Assembly: GCA_040756715.1 (NCBI GenBank)
Contig: JBFLYE010000122.1
Coordinates: 1-8,268 of the forward strand
Source of the DNA: JBFLYE01 sp040756715 [NCBI: bacterium]
Lineage (GTDB): Bacteria; UBA9089; UBA9088
DNA length: 8,268 nt
Direction: 5' to 3'
Positions 1-6,436 of the stretch are shown one piece after another (position 1 is the stretch's first letter; the number at the start of each line of letters is the position of its first letter). Made by a program: the position numbers and the translations under genes. The notes beneath the pieces were generated by a model. That model was given only the letters and a program-made list of their open reading frames with translations. It ran no database searches and was not told where the DNA came from.

Positions 1-36
1 ATTTTTTAAGTAAAATAGAGAATATTAGGTAATTTT

Positions 37-131
37 TTGTCAAGTGCAAAATATGTAGTGCCGAAAAAATTGGGCCTTAGATTTAGTATTAGAGCCAATT
101 TTCAAATTTAGTGGCGAAAATGACTTGTCAA
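37..131. repeat. imperfect palindromic segment
   Basis: The ends TTGTCAAGT (37-45) and ACTTGTCAA (123-131) are inverted copies differing at one position. Inside them AAAATTGG (66-73) pairs with CCAATTTT (95-102). The segment therefore could fold into a long imperfect hairpin or be a small palindromic element. It ends just where the beta-helix reading frame becomes recognisable (codons from 124), so it may mark the disruption of that gene's 5' part. No gene is seen in 1-123; all forward frames are closed by stops. The middle of the palindrome pairs poorly, so confidence is low. Confidence 0.3.
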
Positions 132-414
132 CAATATAATCTTTGGAAATACCAATTCTGGCATAGACTGCTACAATAATTCTTTCCCAATCATTACAAA
201 CAATACCATATTTGGGAATAACAATCACGGCATTGACTGCGAAAGTTCTTCCTTCCCAACCATTACCAACAACATTGTAGCAGAAAATGGGACAACAAGC
301 TCTGGTTATTATGGCATCTATAATTCAGGAGGCAACCCTGTCATTAATATAACTGTGTCTTCGGAAATGGATATGGTGGAAACAGGAATTATTTTGGTTG
401 CTCTACTGGATTAA
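124..414 (+). pseudogene. parallel beta-helix fragment of large surface protein
   Basis: This frame encodes about 96 residues with no start codon of its own; it is preceded by TGA at 121 and ends at TAA 412-414. It shows two clear beta-helix rungs, NNIIFGNTNSGIDC and NNTIFGNNNHGIDC, each followed by a serine/proline turn and ITNN. This is the pattern of right-handed parallel beta-helix repeat proteins (polysaccharide-binding or adhesin-like, secreted). The good match stops at about 348, after GNPVIN. The homologous continuation YNCVFGNGYGGN lies in the other frame from 348 onward, so one base has been lost at about 348-350, either by mutation or by sequencing error. It is the N-terminal part of the same protein as the segments at 495-1358 and 1703-3841. 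The true N-terminus and signal peptide are not visible in the window. Confidence 0.7.
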
Positions 415-494
415 AGGACATACAACAAAATTCCCAATTTATAGGAGGAGATGATTTTCATCTTAAAGCTAATTCTCCCTGCATAGATGCTGGT

Positions 495-1358
495 TTGAAT
501 ACCGCACCCTCTATCTCTTCAACTGATAAGGATGGCAAGATAAGGATATTCAACGGTATTGTTGATATGGGTGCTTATGAGTATCAAGGGGCAGTAGAGC
601 CTCAAATATCAAGCATAGCTCCAAACAAAGGGGGAAATACAGGCGATGTTACAATAAAGATAACAGGAAGGGGGTTTGTGAATGATGCAATTTTAAAGCT
701 GACAAGGATAGGCTATCCCGATATTATTGGAACAATGACATACTATTCAGAGAGCTCCCTCCTTGCCACATTTGACCTTACTGCCAAAACCCCTGGTGTC
801 TGGAATGTGGTTGTTGTAAATTTGGGTCAGAACCTGATACTACAAAATGCATTTACCATTGAGCAAGGCGGTGAGCCAAAGCTTTGGACAAATGTTATAG
901 GAAGGCAAGAGATAAGGGTTGGACAAGAGCAATTATATTGGATAGATGTAGGAAATTCTGGAAATATTGATGCAGAAAATGTATATGTTAGGCTTACAAT
1001 TCCCACTGGATTTTTGCTTAAGAGGGTTGAGACAAAAGGTGGGTATATTGTCTGGGATAGGGATAGCCTTCTAAAAAATATTGAGGAGGGAAAAGCTCTA
1101 TATCCAGAAGATTGGCAAGGTATTCCAGATGGAAGTATAACAACATTCCTTGACCAATCTGATATATTCTGGATTCCAAGAATTAGACCTTCTGAAACAT
1201 TCGTATTTAAAGCAGTAATTTATGCGCCTTTAACCCTATCTTCCCAAGAGCATGAAGTCCAAGTTGCTATTGTTCCTGTTTTGGTAGCAGGAGCGAAAAT
1301 AGTTGGTGGGATTGTTGCAACTACTTATAGTATCTTCCATTACTTAGTGCAAAAATAG
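495..1358 (+). CDS. middle part of split secreted multi-domain protein (IPT/TIG, CARDB-like)
   Basis: The frame is open from 348, and TTG 495 is merely its first possible start; there is no ribosome site, so independent translation is doubtful. Bases 348-590 finish a beta-helix, with the hallmark NSPCIDAGLN followed by VDMGAYEYQG (choice-of-anchor Q type ending). Residues about 37-120 look like an IPT/TIG Ig-like domain (PQISSIAPNKGG, then ITGRGF). Residues about 130-270 resemble a CARDB/DUF11-like extracellular beta-sandwich (DVGNSGNIDAENVYVRLTIP). The last ten residues, YSIFHYLVQK, belong not to the protein but to the inserted miniature element starting at 1326. Without the insert, VATTY would continue into IKHCIAQTLKTTAEE at 1586. 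Role inferred: a cell-surface or secreted structural protein. There are no catalytic motifs. Domain names are from pattern recognition only. Confidence 0.7.
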   Translation: MNTAPSISSTDKDGKIRIFNGIVDMGAYEYQGAVEPQISSIAPNKGGNTGDVTIKITGRGFVNDAILKLTRIGYPDIIGTMTYYSESSLLATFDLTAKTPGVWNVVVVNLGQNLILQNAFTIEQGGEPKLWTNVIGRQEIRVGQEQLYWIDVGNSGNIDAENVYVRLTIPTGFLLKRVETKGGYIVWDRDSLLKNIEEGKALYPEDWQGIPDGSITTFLDQSDIFWIPRIRPSETFVFKAVIYAPLTLSSQEHEVQVAIVPVLVAGAKIVGGIVATTYSIFHYLVQK

Positions 1359-1584
1359 TATTTAAGAAATTTTGAATTCTAAATTTTGAATTTTGAATTG
1401 AAAAAGGTTAAGTTTTATAAAATTTTGAATTCTAAATTTTGAATTTTGAATTGAAGGTTTAAGTTTTATAAAATTTTTTCCCTTTTAATTCAAAATTCAA
1501 CATTCAAAATTCATAATTTTATAAAGTTTTCCTTAAGATTATCTAAACACATACATTTTGTAAAGCGTTATGGAATTAACTATA
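1326..1584. mobile_element. MITE-like element, copy A, splitting the surface-protein gene
   Basis: The left end TATAGTATCTTCCATTAC (1326-1343) and the inverse of the right end (GTTATGGAATTAACTATA, 1567-1584) match at 14 of 18 positions, giving terminal inverted repeats. TA at 1326-1327 and at 1583-1584 fits a TA target duplication, as made by IS630/Tc1-mariner-type elements. The inside is AT-rich and largely palindromic: a left arm of TTTTGAATT repeats (about 1367-1475) faces the inverse arm at 1483-1535. There is no transposase, so it would need one supplied in trans. Copy B lies at 6972-7212. Copy A lacks 35 net bases near 1359 and carries an extra tandem unit of about 53 bp (1367-1419 and 1420-1472). 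Deleting 257 bases restores the host reading frame exactly. Confidence 0.85.
1367..1472. repeat. 53-bp tandem duplication inside MITE copy A
   Basis: Two near-identical units of about 53 bp lie head to tail. Bases 1367-1402 equal 1420-1455 without a difference, and the rest differs by a small indel (AAAAAGGTTAAG against AAGGTTTAAG). Copy B has one unit only, so this is a duplication specific to copy A or a loss in copy B. Confidence 0.8.
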
Positions 1585-1702
1585 TATTAAGCATTGTATT
1601 GCCCAGACCCTTAAGACTACAGCAGAAGAGATAGCAGACCCGGCAGATACTGACCTTTGGCAGGCGCTTTATAAAACCTCTCATGAAGCTCTGGATAAAA
1701 CA

Positions 1703-3841
1703 GTGGAGGAAATTACAGGTTGGGCTAGTTGGGCCCAAGAGGGTATAGTAAAATTTAGTGAAAGTATTGTAAAAAATCCCGATGATATTGCATTTCGTTT
1801 GTATCAATCTGGGGTTGATCCAACAAAAGCAAAAGAAGTAACTTCTAACCTACAAGGTTTATATGCAAAGATAGGGATTACACCGGAGACAGTGGGAAAG
1901 GTTTCAAAGGGAGTTATGGTTCTTGATTTTGCATTGGAAATTGATAAAAAACTTGGGATATCTGGGGGAATGTGGCAGGAGATAACCAAATTGTTAAGTA
2001 GGGTTGCAGCGTGGGATCCGAATGATAAGGAAGGTCCTGCAAGCCAATGGATACTTCCAGAACAAACATTACATTACACAATATTCTTTGAAAACGCCAT
2101 TCCAACAGCCACAACCTATGCCAGAAGGATTGAGATTACAGACCAATTGGATTCTAACCTGGATTTGGCAACATTGGTTTTTGATGATGTTTGTATAGGA
2201 GGAAAGGTTATTGATATTCCAGAAGATAGCATAATCTCAACATCAACAATCTTTTCACCAGGCACCTGGACAGGTCCTGCACCAGAGACAGATACTTGTA
2301 AGCTTTGTATTTATGCCTCATCTACACCAACAGGACTTACCCGTTTTATCCTGGAGGCAAGAGATATAAATGGAAGCTTAACCGACCTTCTTCCTCCCAA
2401 TTCATATTCCCCAAATGGCGAAGGATGGGTAAGCTTTAGCATTAAGCCTAAATCAGATCTATCATCTGAAACACAGATAAAAAACAAGGCTGGCATTATA
2501 TTTGATATCAATCCTCCAATAGACACAAAAGAGGTGCTTAATACAGTTGATGCAAGTTTCCCAGCAAGTAGCATTGCTTCGCTTCCCTTAACCCAGACAA
2601 GAACTACATTTTCAGTAAATTATTCTGGAAGCGATGCCCATTCTGGGGTAAAAAACCTTGTAGTCTATATTTCTGACAATGGTGCATCTTATGCCCCCAT
2701 ATTCACAAAGACATTTGATAGCCCCCTCTCTACATTTTCTGGTTCTTTCACCTATCAGGGTAAATATGGCCATAGCTATAAATTCTATTCTCGCTCAATG
2801 GATGCAGTAGGTAACTTTGAGGCTGAGCCATTATCTCCTGATGCAGAGATAAGTATTATTCTTGAAGGATTAAGGATAAATACAGACAAAAGGGCATTGG
2901 GTATATCAGCAACAACAACCCTGTATTCCCTGAATCAAGAAGGGACAGAATATGTGGAGGGAACATGGAGCATTGAGGGAAACATTGGAACATTGTCTAA
3001 TAGCTTTGGAACAAGCACCATTTTTTATGCATCATCTATTGGCTTTGGGACAATTAGTGTTATAAGCCAGGCAAAGGGTAGCTGGACAAGTATCATTGTT
3101 GGAAGGCTTGTAGATAAAGTAAATACTTTAACGGCCACCCTATCTGTTTTCTGGGGAACAGCAACAATTAGAATAGGAACAGAGGCAAATACCCTTGTCT
3201 TTATTCCACCGAAGGCTGCAAGCGTGGATAAATTAAGCAAGCTAAAGGGAAATGTTGGAATTGGTGTTGTTCTTAATGCCTATGATACCTTGGGTAACAA
3301 GCTCTCTGGAACCTTAACTAATCCCATCTATATTGAGATACAATATAAAAAGGAATTACTTGGAAACATAGACGAGAATACATTGCTCTTTTATATCCTG
3401 TCAGATGAGGGAGATGTTGGAGGAACCATATCTTGTAGCCTATCTACAATAACCAAAACAATCTCTGGAACATTTAATCACCTTTCCATAATTGCATTAG
3501 CTGGGACAAGCCAACAGGCCCTTACTGCCGAGAATCTAAAAAACATCTCTGTCTACCCCAACCCATTTGTCCCTTATGACAATGACAAGGATAATGGCAT
3601 TCCCTATAATGGCTCAGCGGATTCGGGGATTACCTTTAAGGGATTGACCGAAAATGCAGAGATTAGGATATTCAATCTAGCGGGTAGGTTGGTAAGGGAG
3701 GTTATGCTTACAAATCAAGGAATCTGGCAATGGGATGCGAGAAATCAAAATAATAAAGAACTGTCAAGTGGGATATACATCTATGTAATTACAAATAACA
3801 AAAAAGAGAAGGCAACGGGTAGGATTGCCATTGTGAAATGA
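1703..3841 (+). CDS. C-terminal part of split surface protein (DPNDK domain, Ig-like, FlgD/T9SS-like end)
   Basis: The ORF is given from GTG 1703, but the frame is open and looks coding from 1586, directly at the end of the miniature element. No ribosome site precedes 1703, so this is the downstream half of the gene broken at 1326. Order in the 712 residues: a helical region (1-100, plus about 39 codons upstream); WDPNDKEGP at about 103, typical of the DUF7619-like domain with DPNDK, followed by LHYTIFFENA and ITDQLDSNL; Ig/Fn3-like modules at about 285-480; a beta-rich region at about 490-595; and a C-terminal FlgD-Ig/T9SS-like module with VYPNPF, then EIRIFNLAGRLVRE and SSGIYIYVI. Such C-termini are known as sorting signals of type IX secretion in Bacteroidetes. 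It overlaps the PorV-like gene by ATGA, which suggests translational coupling. Secretion by a T9SS-like route is an inference. Confidence 0.8.
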   Translation: MEEITGWASWAQEGIVKFSESIVKNPDDIAFRLYQSGVDPTKAKEVTSNLQGLYAKIGITPETVGKVSKGVMVLDFALEIDKKLGISGGMWQEITKLLSRVAAWDPNDKEGPASQWILPEQTLHYTIFFENAIPTATTYARRIEITDQLDSNLDLATLVFDDVCIGGKVIDIPEDSIISTSTIFSPGTWTGPAPETDTCKLCIYASSTPTGLTRFILEARDINGSLTDLLPPNSYSPNGEGWVSFSIKPKSDLSSETQIKNKAGIIFDINPPIDTKEVLNTVDASFPASSIASLPLTQTRTTFSVNYSGSDAHSGVKNLVVYISDNGASYAPIFTKTFDSPLSTFSGSFTYQGKYGHSYKFYSRSMDAVGNFEAEPLSPDAEISIILEGLRINTDKRALGISATTTLYSLNQEGTEYVEGTWSIEGNIGTLSNSFGTSTIFYASSIGFGTISVISQAKGSWTSIIVGRLVDKVNTLTATLSVFWGTATIRIGTEANTLVFIPPKAASVDKLSKLKGNVGIGVVLNAYDTLGNKLSGTLTNPIYIEIQYKKELLGNIDENTLLFYILSDEGDVGGTISCSLSTITKTISGTFNHLSIIALAGTSQQALTAENLKNISVYPNPFVPYDNDKDNGIPYNGSADSGITFKGLTENAEIRIFNLAGRLVREVMLTNQGIWQWDARNQNNKELSSGIYIYVITNNKKEKATGRIAIVK

Positions 3842-4983
3842 AAATGAAATTGCTTTTAGTAATTGGCTTAATAGCATTTTCAGGCTATGGAATTGATGAA
3901 AACGCCGGGGTATCCGGGGCACAATTTCTAAATAATATTGGGGTTAGTGCAAGGGCAAGTGGAATGGCTGGTGCATATTGTGCCCTTTCGGATGATGTTG
4001 ATAGCATATGCTACAATCCCGCTGGGCTTGGAAAGATAGAGAAAAAAGGGATCGGATTTATGCATAGCCGCTATCTTAATGAGGTAAATTATGAGTATCT
4101 GGCAGGGGTTATGCCTCTTGGAAATCAAGGAATAGGAATTGCCCTTTCCTTGCTCAATTCCTCTCGGATAAAAAGGACTACCATCTCAAACCCCACTGGT
4201 GATGGCTCTTACTTTGATGCCTGTGATTATAGCCTTACCGGCTCATATGGAAAAAACATTACCAATTCCCTTTCTTGTGGGTTTAACCTTCGCTATATTG
4301 CTCAAAGGATTGACAAATTCTCTGCCAAGGGCTTGGGAGGGGATTTTGGAATACTTTGCAACACCCCAATTAAGGATTTAAAGCTTGGTTTTGTCCTTCA
4401 AAACATAGGAGGAAAAATAAAGTTTGTTGAGAAGGAAGATAAACAACCTTTTAATATTAAGGCAGGAGTGGGCTATAAAATAAATAGGGCAAACCTTGCT
4501 TTGGATATAAATAAACCAGCTGATAGCGGTCTAGGGATAAATCTGGGTGGAGAGTTTTGGCTAATCAACAATCTATGCCTTAGGGCAGGATATGCCTCAG
4601 GTGCAGATGATGGCTCAGGAATAAGTGGAGGGCTAGGGATAGGATTTAAAGAGATTAAGCTTGATTATGCCTATATTCCCCGTAAGCTCCTTCAAGATAG
4701 CCATTATCTTTCATTAAAGATTGGCTTTGGTAAAGAAAAAAGGGAAAAACCCAGGGTTAAGAAAGTAGAAACTAAAGCAAAAGGGATTCCTAAAACAGAG
4801 GAAGCTCCTAAATTACCCCCTTCTGAAAGCCGTTTATCCAAGCTTATCCTCTATTCAAATCCATCCGGTGCAAAGGTTTATCTGGACAATACATTCAAAG
4901 GAACAACACCCATTATCCTCGATGAGCTAGCCTTACAAAAGCCATACAAGATAAGGGTATCAATGGATGGCTTAAAGGATTGA
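3838..4983 (+). CDS. PorV/PorQ-family outer-membrane protein with truncated PEGA domain
   Basis: The 381-residue product starts with a signal peptide (MKMKLLLVIGLIAFSGYG). The family motif follows at 35-65: GVSARASGMAGAYCALSDD, then YNPAGLG. Repeated amphipathic strands with glycine-rich turns run to about 296, as in the FadL-like barrels of the PorV/PorQ (UPF0164) group. After a lysine/proline-rich linker (about 297-333) comes a PEGA domain (334-381; LILYSNPSGAKVYLDN, then GTTP), usually a surface beta-sandwich. The start ATG overlaps the stop of the upstream gene (ATGA). In Bacteroidetes PorV is the shuttle of type IX secretion; here the neighbouring FlgD-like-tailed protein fits as a cargo, but this is inferred. 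TGA at 4981 ends the frame inside the PEGA domain. The same frame continues with EKEFIPKERIDSLRAELIQ to TAA at 5050-5052, as PEGA tails commonly do, so TGA looks like a nonsense change or a readthrough site. Confidence 0.88.
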   Translation: MKMKLLLVIGLIAFSGYGIDENAGVSGAQFLNNIGVSARASGMAGAYCALSDDVDSICYNPAGLGKIEKKGIGFMHSRYLNEVNYEYLAGVMPLGNQGIGIALSLLNSSRIKRTTISNPTGDGSYFDACDYSLTGSYGKNITNSLSCGFNLRYIAQRIDKFSAKGLGGDFGILCNTPIKDLKLGFVLQNIGGKIKFVEKEDKQPFNIKAGVGYKINRANLALDINKPADSGLGINLGGEFWLINNLCLRAGYASGADDGSGISGGLGIGFKEIKLDYAYIPRKLLQDSHYLSLKIGFGKEKREKPRVKKVETKAKGIPKTEEAPKLPPSESRLSKLILYSNPSGAKVYLDNTFKGTTPIILDELALQKPYKIRVSMDGLKD

Positions 4984-5052
4984 GAAAAAGAATTTATTCC
5001 CAAAGAAAGGATAGATTCATTAAGGGCTGAGCTAATCCAAGCTCCAAAGTAA
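4984..5052 (+). other. in-frame PEGA tail beyond TGA stop
   Basis: Twenty-two codons follow the TGA at 4981-4983 in the same frame, ending in TAA 5050-5052 (EKEFIPKERIDSLRAELIQ...). The composition and the alternating pattern fit the last strand and tail of a PEGA domain. A single change from TGG (Trp) to TGA would explain it. Other genes here end in TGA (3839, 5577, 6434) and use TGG, so a reassigned code is unlikely. Confidence 0.65.
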
Positions 5053-5108
5053 TATTCTGCCTAACAAACCCCTTGCCAAATAATGGTTAGATTGTATAAC
5101 ATTATATA

Positions 5109-5166
5109 TATGAAACTTAAGCATTGACATTGGCGGGATAAAGCTTAAAGATAGCCATTTTGGATG
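5109..5166 (+). repeat. 58-bp direct repeat, copy 1
   Basis: The sequence from TATGAAACTTAAGCATTGAC to TTTTGGATG recurs at 5937-5994 with one difference (C at 5128, T at 5956). It contains short inverted repeats (CTTAAGC with GCTTAA; TGGC with GCCA). In one forward frame it reads NLSIDIGGIKLKDSHFG, followed in this copy by WREQHPAGL and a stop, so it may be a fragment of an old gene. It lies just before the two-gene cassette. Confidence 0.85.
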
Positions 5167-5206
5167 GAGAGAACAACATCCAGCAGGATTGTAGATTCCG
5201 CATAAG

Positions 5207-5236
5207 TTGACATCTATTCCTTTCCAAGCTTAAAAT
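5207..5236 (+). promoter_or_regulatory. predicted sigma70-type promoter for the protease cassette
   Basis: TTGACA (5207-5212) is followed after 18 bases by TAAAAT (5231-5236), a consensus -35 box and a 5/6 match to the -10 box. The expected start near 5243 gives an untranslated leader of about 80 bases before the ATG at 5325. The rest of 5053-5324 holds no supportable gene. Confidence 0.5.
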
Positions 5237-5324
5237 GTTTATATAGAGTTTAGATATCTGATAAATTTAGAATAGGAAAACTTGCGATTATTTAAATAAG
5301 TTGGAGAATAGGAGGGTTAAAAAA

Positions 5325-5579
5325 ATGGAAAGATCTGAAGAATTAGAAAAGGTTATGAAGAAAGGCGATGAAGTTTATCACAAGTTTCAGAAGAAGTGGC
5401 TTGAGGAGAAACTAAAGGGTAAATATGCGGCTATTGAACCTGACTCAGAGAAGGCATATATTGGGGAGAACTCTTTGGAGACACTAAAGAAGGCAAAAGA
5501 GAATTACCCGGATAAGCTTTTTTATCTTGTAAAGATAGGGTATGAGACGGCAGCGATGCTACGGAGGAAGGGTTTTTGA
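5325..5579 (+). CDS. small charged protein of unknown function (84 aa)
   Basis: The start is ATG 5325, preceded at 9 bases by a perfect AGGAGG (5310-5315). This is preferred over TTG 5301, which lies upstream of that site. The product has 84 residues and many Lys/Glu. Residues 1-32 are likely helical (RSEELEKVMKKG, then KKWLEEKLKG). Residues 33-72 read GKYAAIEPDSEKAYIGENSL, a helix with KKAKENYPDK, then LFYLVKIG, which suggests a small beta-alpha-beta fold similar in pattern to DUF5678-type proteins. The resemblance is by eye. It has no membrane segment or signal peptide. Its stop overlaps the start of the aspartic protease (TTGA), so the two should be co-translated; it could be a partner or a substrate of the protease. 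Both genes sit between the two 58-bp repeats. Function not recognised. Confidence 0.8.
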   Translation: MERSEELEKVMKKGDEVYHKFQKKWLEEKLKGKYAAIEPDSEKAYIGENSLETLKKAKENYPDKLFYLVKIGYETAAMLRRKGF

Positions 5580-5935
5580 GAGGATACCTTGATGAGACCC
5601 TAACCCCAAGGGTAGAGGTAACCCTATTTGATATTGAGAAAATAGGAAAGGATTTTTCTTGTGTTATTGACACCGGATTTACAGAGGAAATCTACCTACC
5701 AGTAAAATTTGCTGAGGAACTCAATCTTGAGATATCAGGGGTAGAACCTATTATGCTTGCTGATGGAAGCATAACAAAAGTGAGTATTGCCCCTATTTTT
5801 TTAAAATGGTGTGACAAGACAAAGGAGGTAATAGCTTTAATTGGAGGGGGTAAGGACATTCTGATTGGAATAAAGTTATTGAGCGATTATGAGCTCAAAA
5901 TCAATTTTACAAAGGGGGTTGTTGAGCTCTTATAG
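5576..5935 (+). CDS. clan AA (retropepsin-like) aspartic protease
   Basis: The product has 119 residues from TTG 5576, which overlaps the preceding stop by four bases. GGAGG at 5563-5567 lies 8 bases upstream, so the TTG start is well supported. The catalytic motif is DTG at 32-34 within SCVIDTGFTEEIYLP. LADGS follows at 61-65 (flap region) and ILIG at 95-98, the hydrophobic-hydrophobic-Gly element that closes retropepsin-fold domains. These three elements in this order and at this length fit the single-domain clan AA proteases of bacteria and archaea, which must dimerise to form an active site with two DTG loops. There is no signal peptide, so it is cytoplasmic. Its substrate is unknown; the coupled small protein upstream is the obvious candidate partner. 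The 58-bp repeat copy 2 begins two bases after the stop. Confidence 0.85.
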   Translation: MRGYLDETLTPRVEVTLFDIEKIGKDFSCVIDTGFTEEIYLPVKFAEELNLEISGVEPIMLADGSITKVSIAPIFLKWCDKTKEVIALIGGGKDILIGIKLLSDYELKINFTKGVVELL

Positions 5936-5936
5936 C

Positions 5937-5994
5937 TATGAAACTTAAGCATTGATATTGGCGGGATAAAGCTTAAAGATAGCCATTTTGGATG
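5937..5994 (+). repeat. 58-bp direct repeat, copy 2
   Basis: Same as 5109-5166 except T at 5956. The two copies are 828 bp apart in direct orientation and enclose the small protein and the aspartic protease. Similarity ends sharply at both sides: copy 1 continues with GAGAGAACAAC, copy 2 with AGAATGATAAC. Confidence 0.85.
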
Positions 5995-6022
5995 AGAATG
6001 ATAACACAGGTTTCAAAAACGC

Positions 6023-6051
6023 TTGACAAAAAGGTCTTTGTTGTTTAGAGT
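6023..6051 (+). promoter_or_regulatory. possible promoter of the DUF5618-like gene
   Basis: TTGACA (6023-6028), a 17-base spacer and TAGAGT (6046-6051, 4/6) stand just before ATG 6059. Transcription would start at or about one base before the start codon, giving a leaderless message, in keeping with the absence of a Shine-Dalgarno sequence. Confidence 0.4.
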
Positions 6052-6058
6052 TTCTTTG

Positions 6059-6436
6059 ATGAAAGAGTCATTAAGGTATTTAAACAATGCAAAGGAGATT
6101 TTAAGGTCTATTCCAATTGAGAATAATACCTATACAGATATTAAGCCTGTTAGGGAAGCCTTTGGAGTTGCCTATCTTTCTATCCTTGAGGCAATAAAAG
6201 GGTATCTTGTAGAAAAAAAGGGTTTTACAAAAAAGGAACTTCCAAAATCAATAGATGCTTATAGGGAGGCATTGAGGAAACATCTAGCTGTTCATAATGG
6301 AAAGTTGATGAAGGAATTTGAGAAGCTTTATGATGGCTTACATATTGCAGGATATTACCAAGGGCTTATTTATGATACCCAGGCAGTCAAGGAGTATTTG
6401 AAGGCAACAAAAGACTTTATTGAGAAGATAAGATGA
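6059..6436 (+). CDS. DUF5618-like, HEPN-resembling helical protein
   Basis: The start is chosen at ATG 6059 (125 residues); a longer frame from TTG 6023 would begin on the -35 box. The protein is all-helical. MKESLRYLNNAKEILR is followed by a polar loop, IKPVREAFGVAYLSILEAIKGYLVEKK (29-54), KSIDAYREALRKHLAVHNGKLMKEFEKLYDGLH (63-95) and a last helix (106-125). The opening YLNNAKEIL, the central VAYLSILEA...YL and the YREAL segment recall the DUF5618 family, which is related in fold to HEPN proteins. R73 and H79 are spaced as in the HEPN RX4-6H ribonuclease motif, but I cannot tell whether this is conserved. HEPN proteins often act with a nucleotidyltransferase partner in toxin-antitoxin pairs; none is seen next door. 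Terminator at 6555. Confidence 0.7.
   Translation: MKESLRYLNNAKEILRSIPIENNTYTDIKPVREAFGVAYLSILEAIKGYLVEKKGFTKKELPKSIDAYREALRKHLAVHNGKLMKEFEKLYDGLHIAGYYQGLIYDTQAVKEYLKATKDFIEKIR

Noticed and set aside
40-228. Minus-strand ORF of 62 codons at the left end
   Set aside because: It is antisense to clear beta-helix coding from 124 on, and no family resemblance is seen.
1360-1545. Possible CRISPR or satellite array from the TTTTGAATT repeats
   Set aside because: The units are two near-copies plus an inverse arm without regular spacers. They are the palindromic inside of a miniature element.
2311-2574. Minus-strand ORF of 87 codons
   Set aside because: It is a shadow of the DPNDK-domain coding region on the other strand.
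4981-4983. TGA read as a sense codon genome-wide
   Set aside because: Other convincing genes in the window end at TGA in the right place and use TGG for tryptophan.
5117-5166. SIDIGG reading in the 58-bp repeat as a ROK kinase start
   Set aside because: Only some 17 residues are open before a stop in both copies and no further kinase motif follows; the similarity is too short.
5301-5324. TTG 5301 as the start of the small charged protein
   Set aside because: A perfect AGGAGG lies downstream of it and at ideal distance from ATG 5325.
5431-5673. Minus-strand ORF of 80 codons
   Set aside because: It is antisense to the small protein and the aspartic protease, both of which have ribosome sites and motifs.
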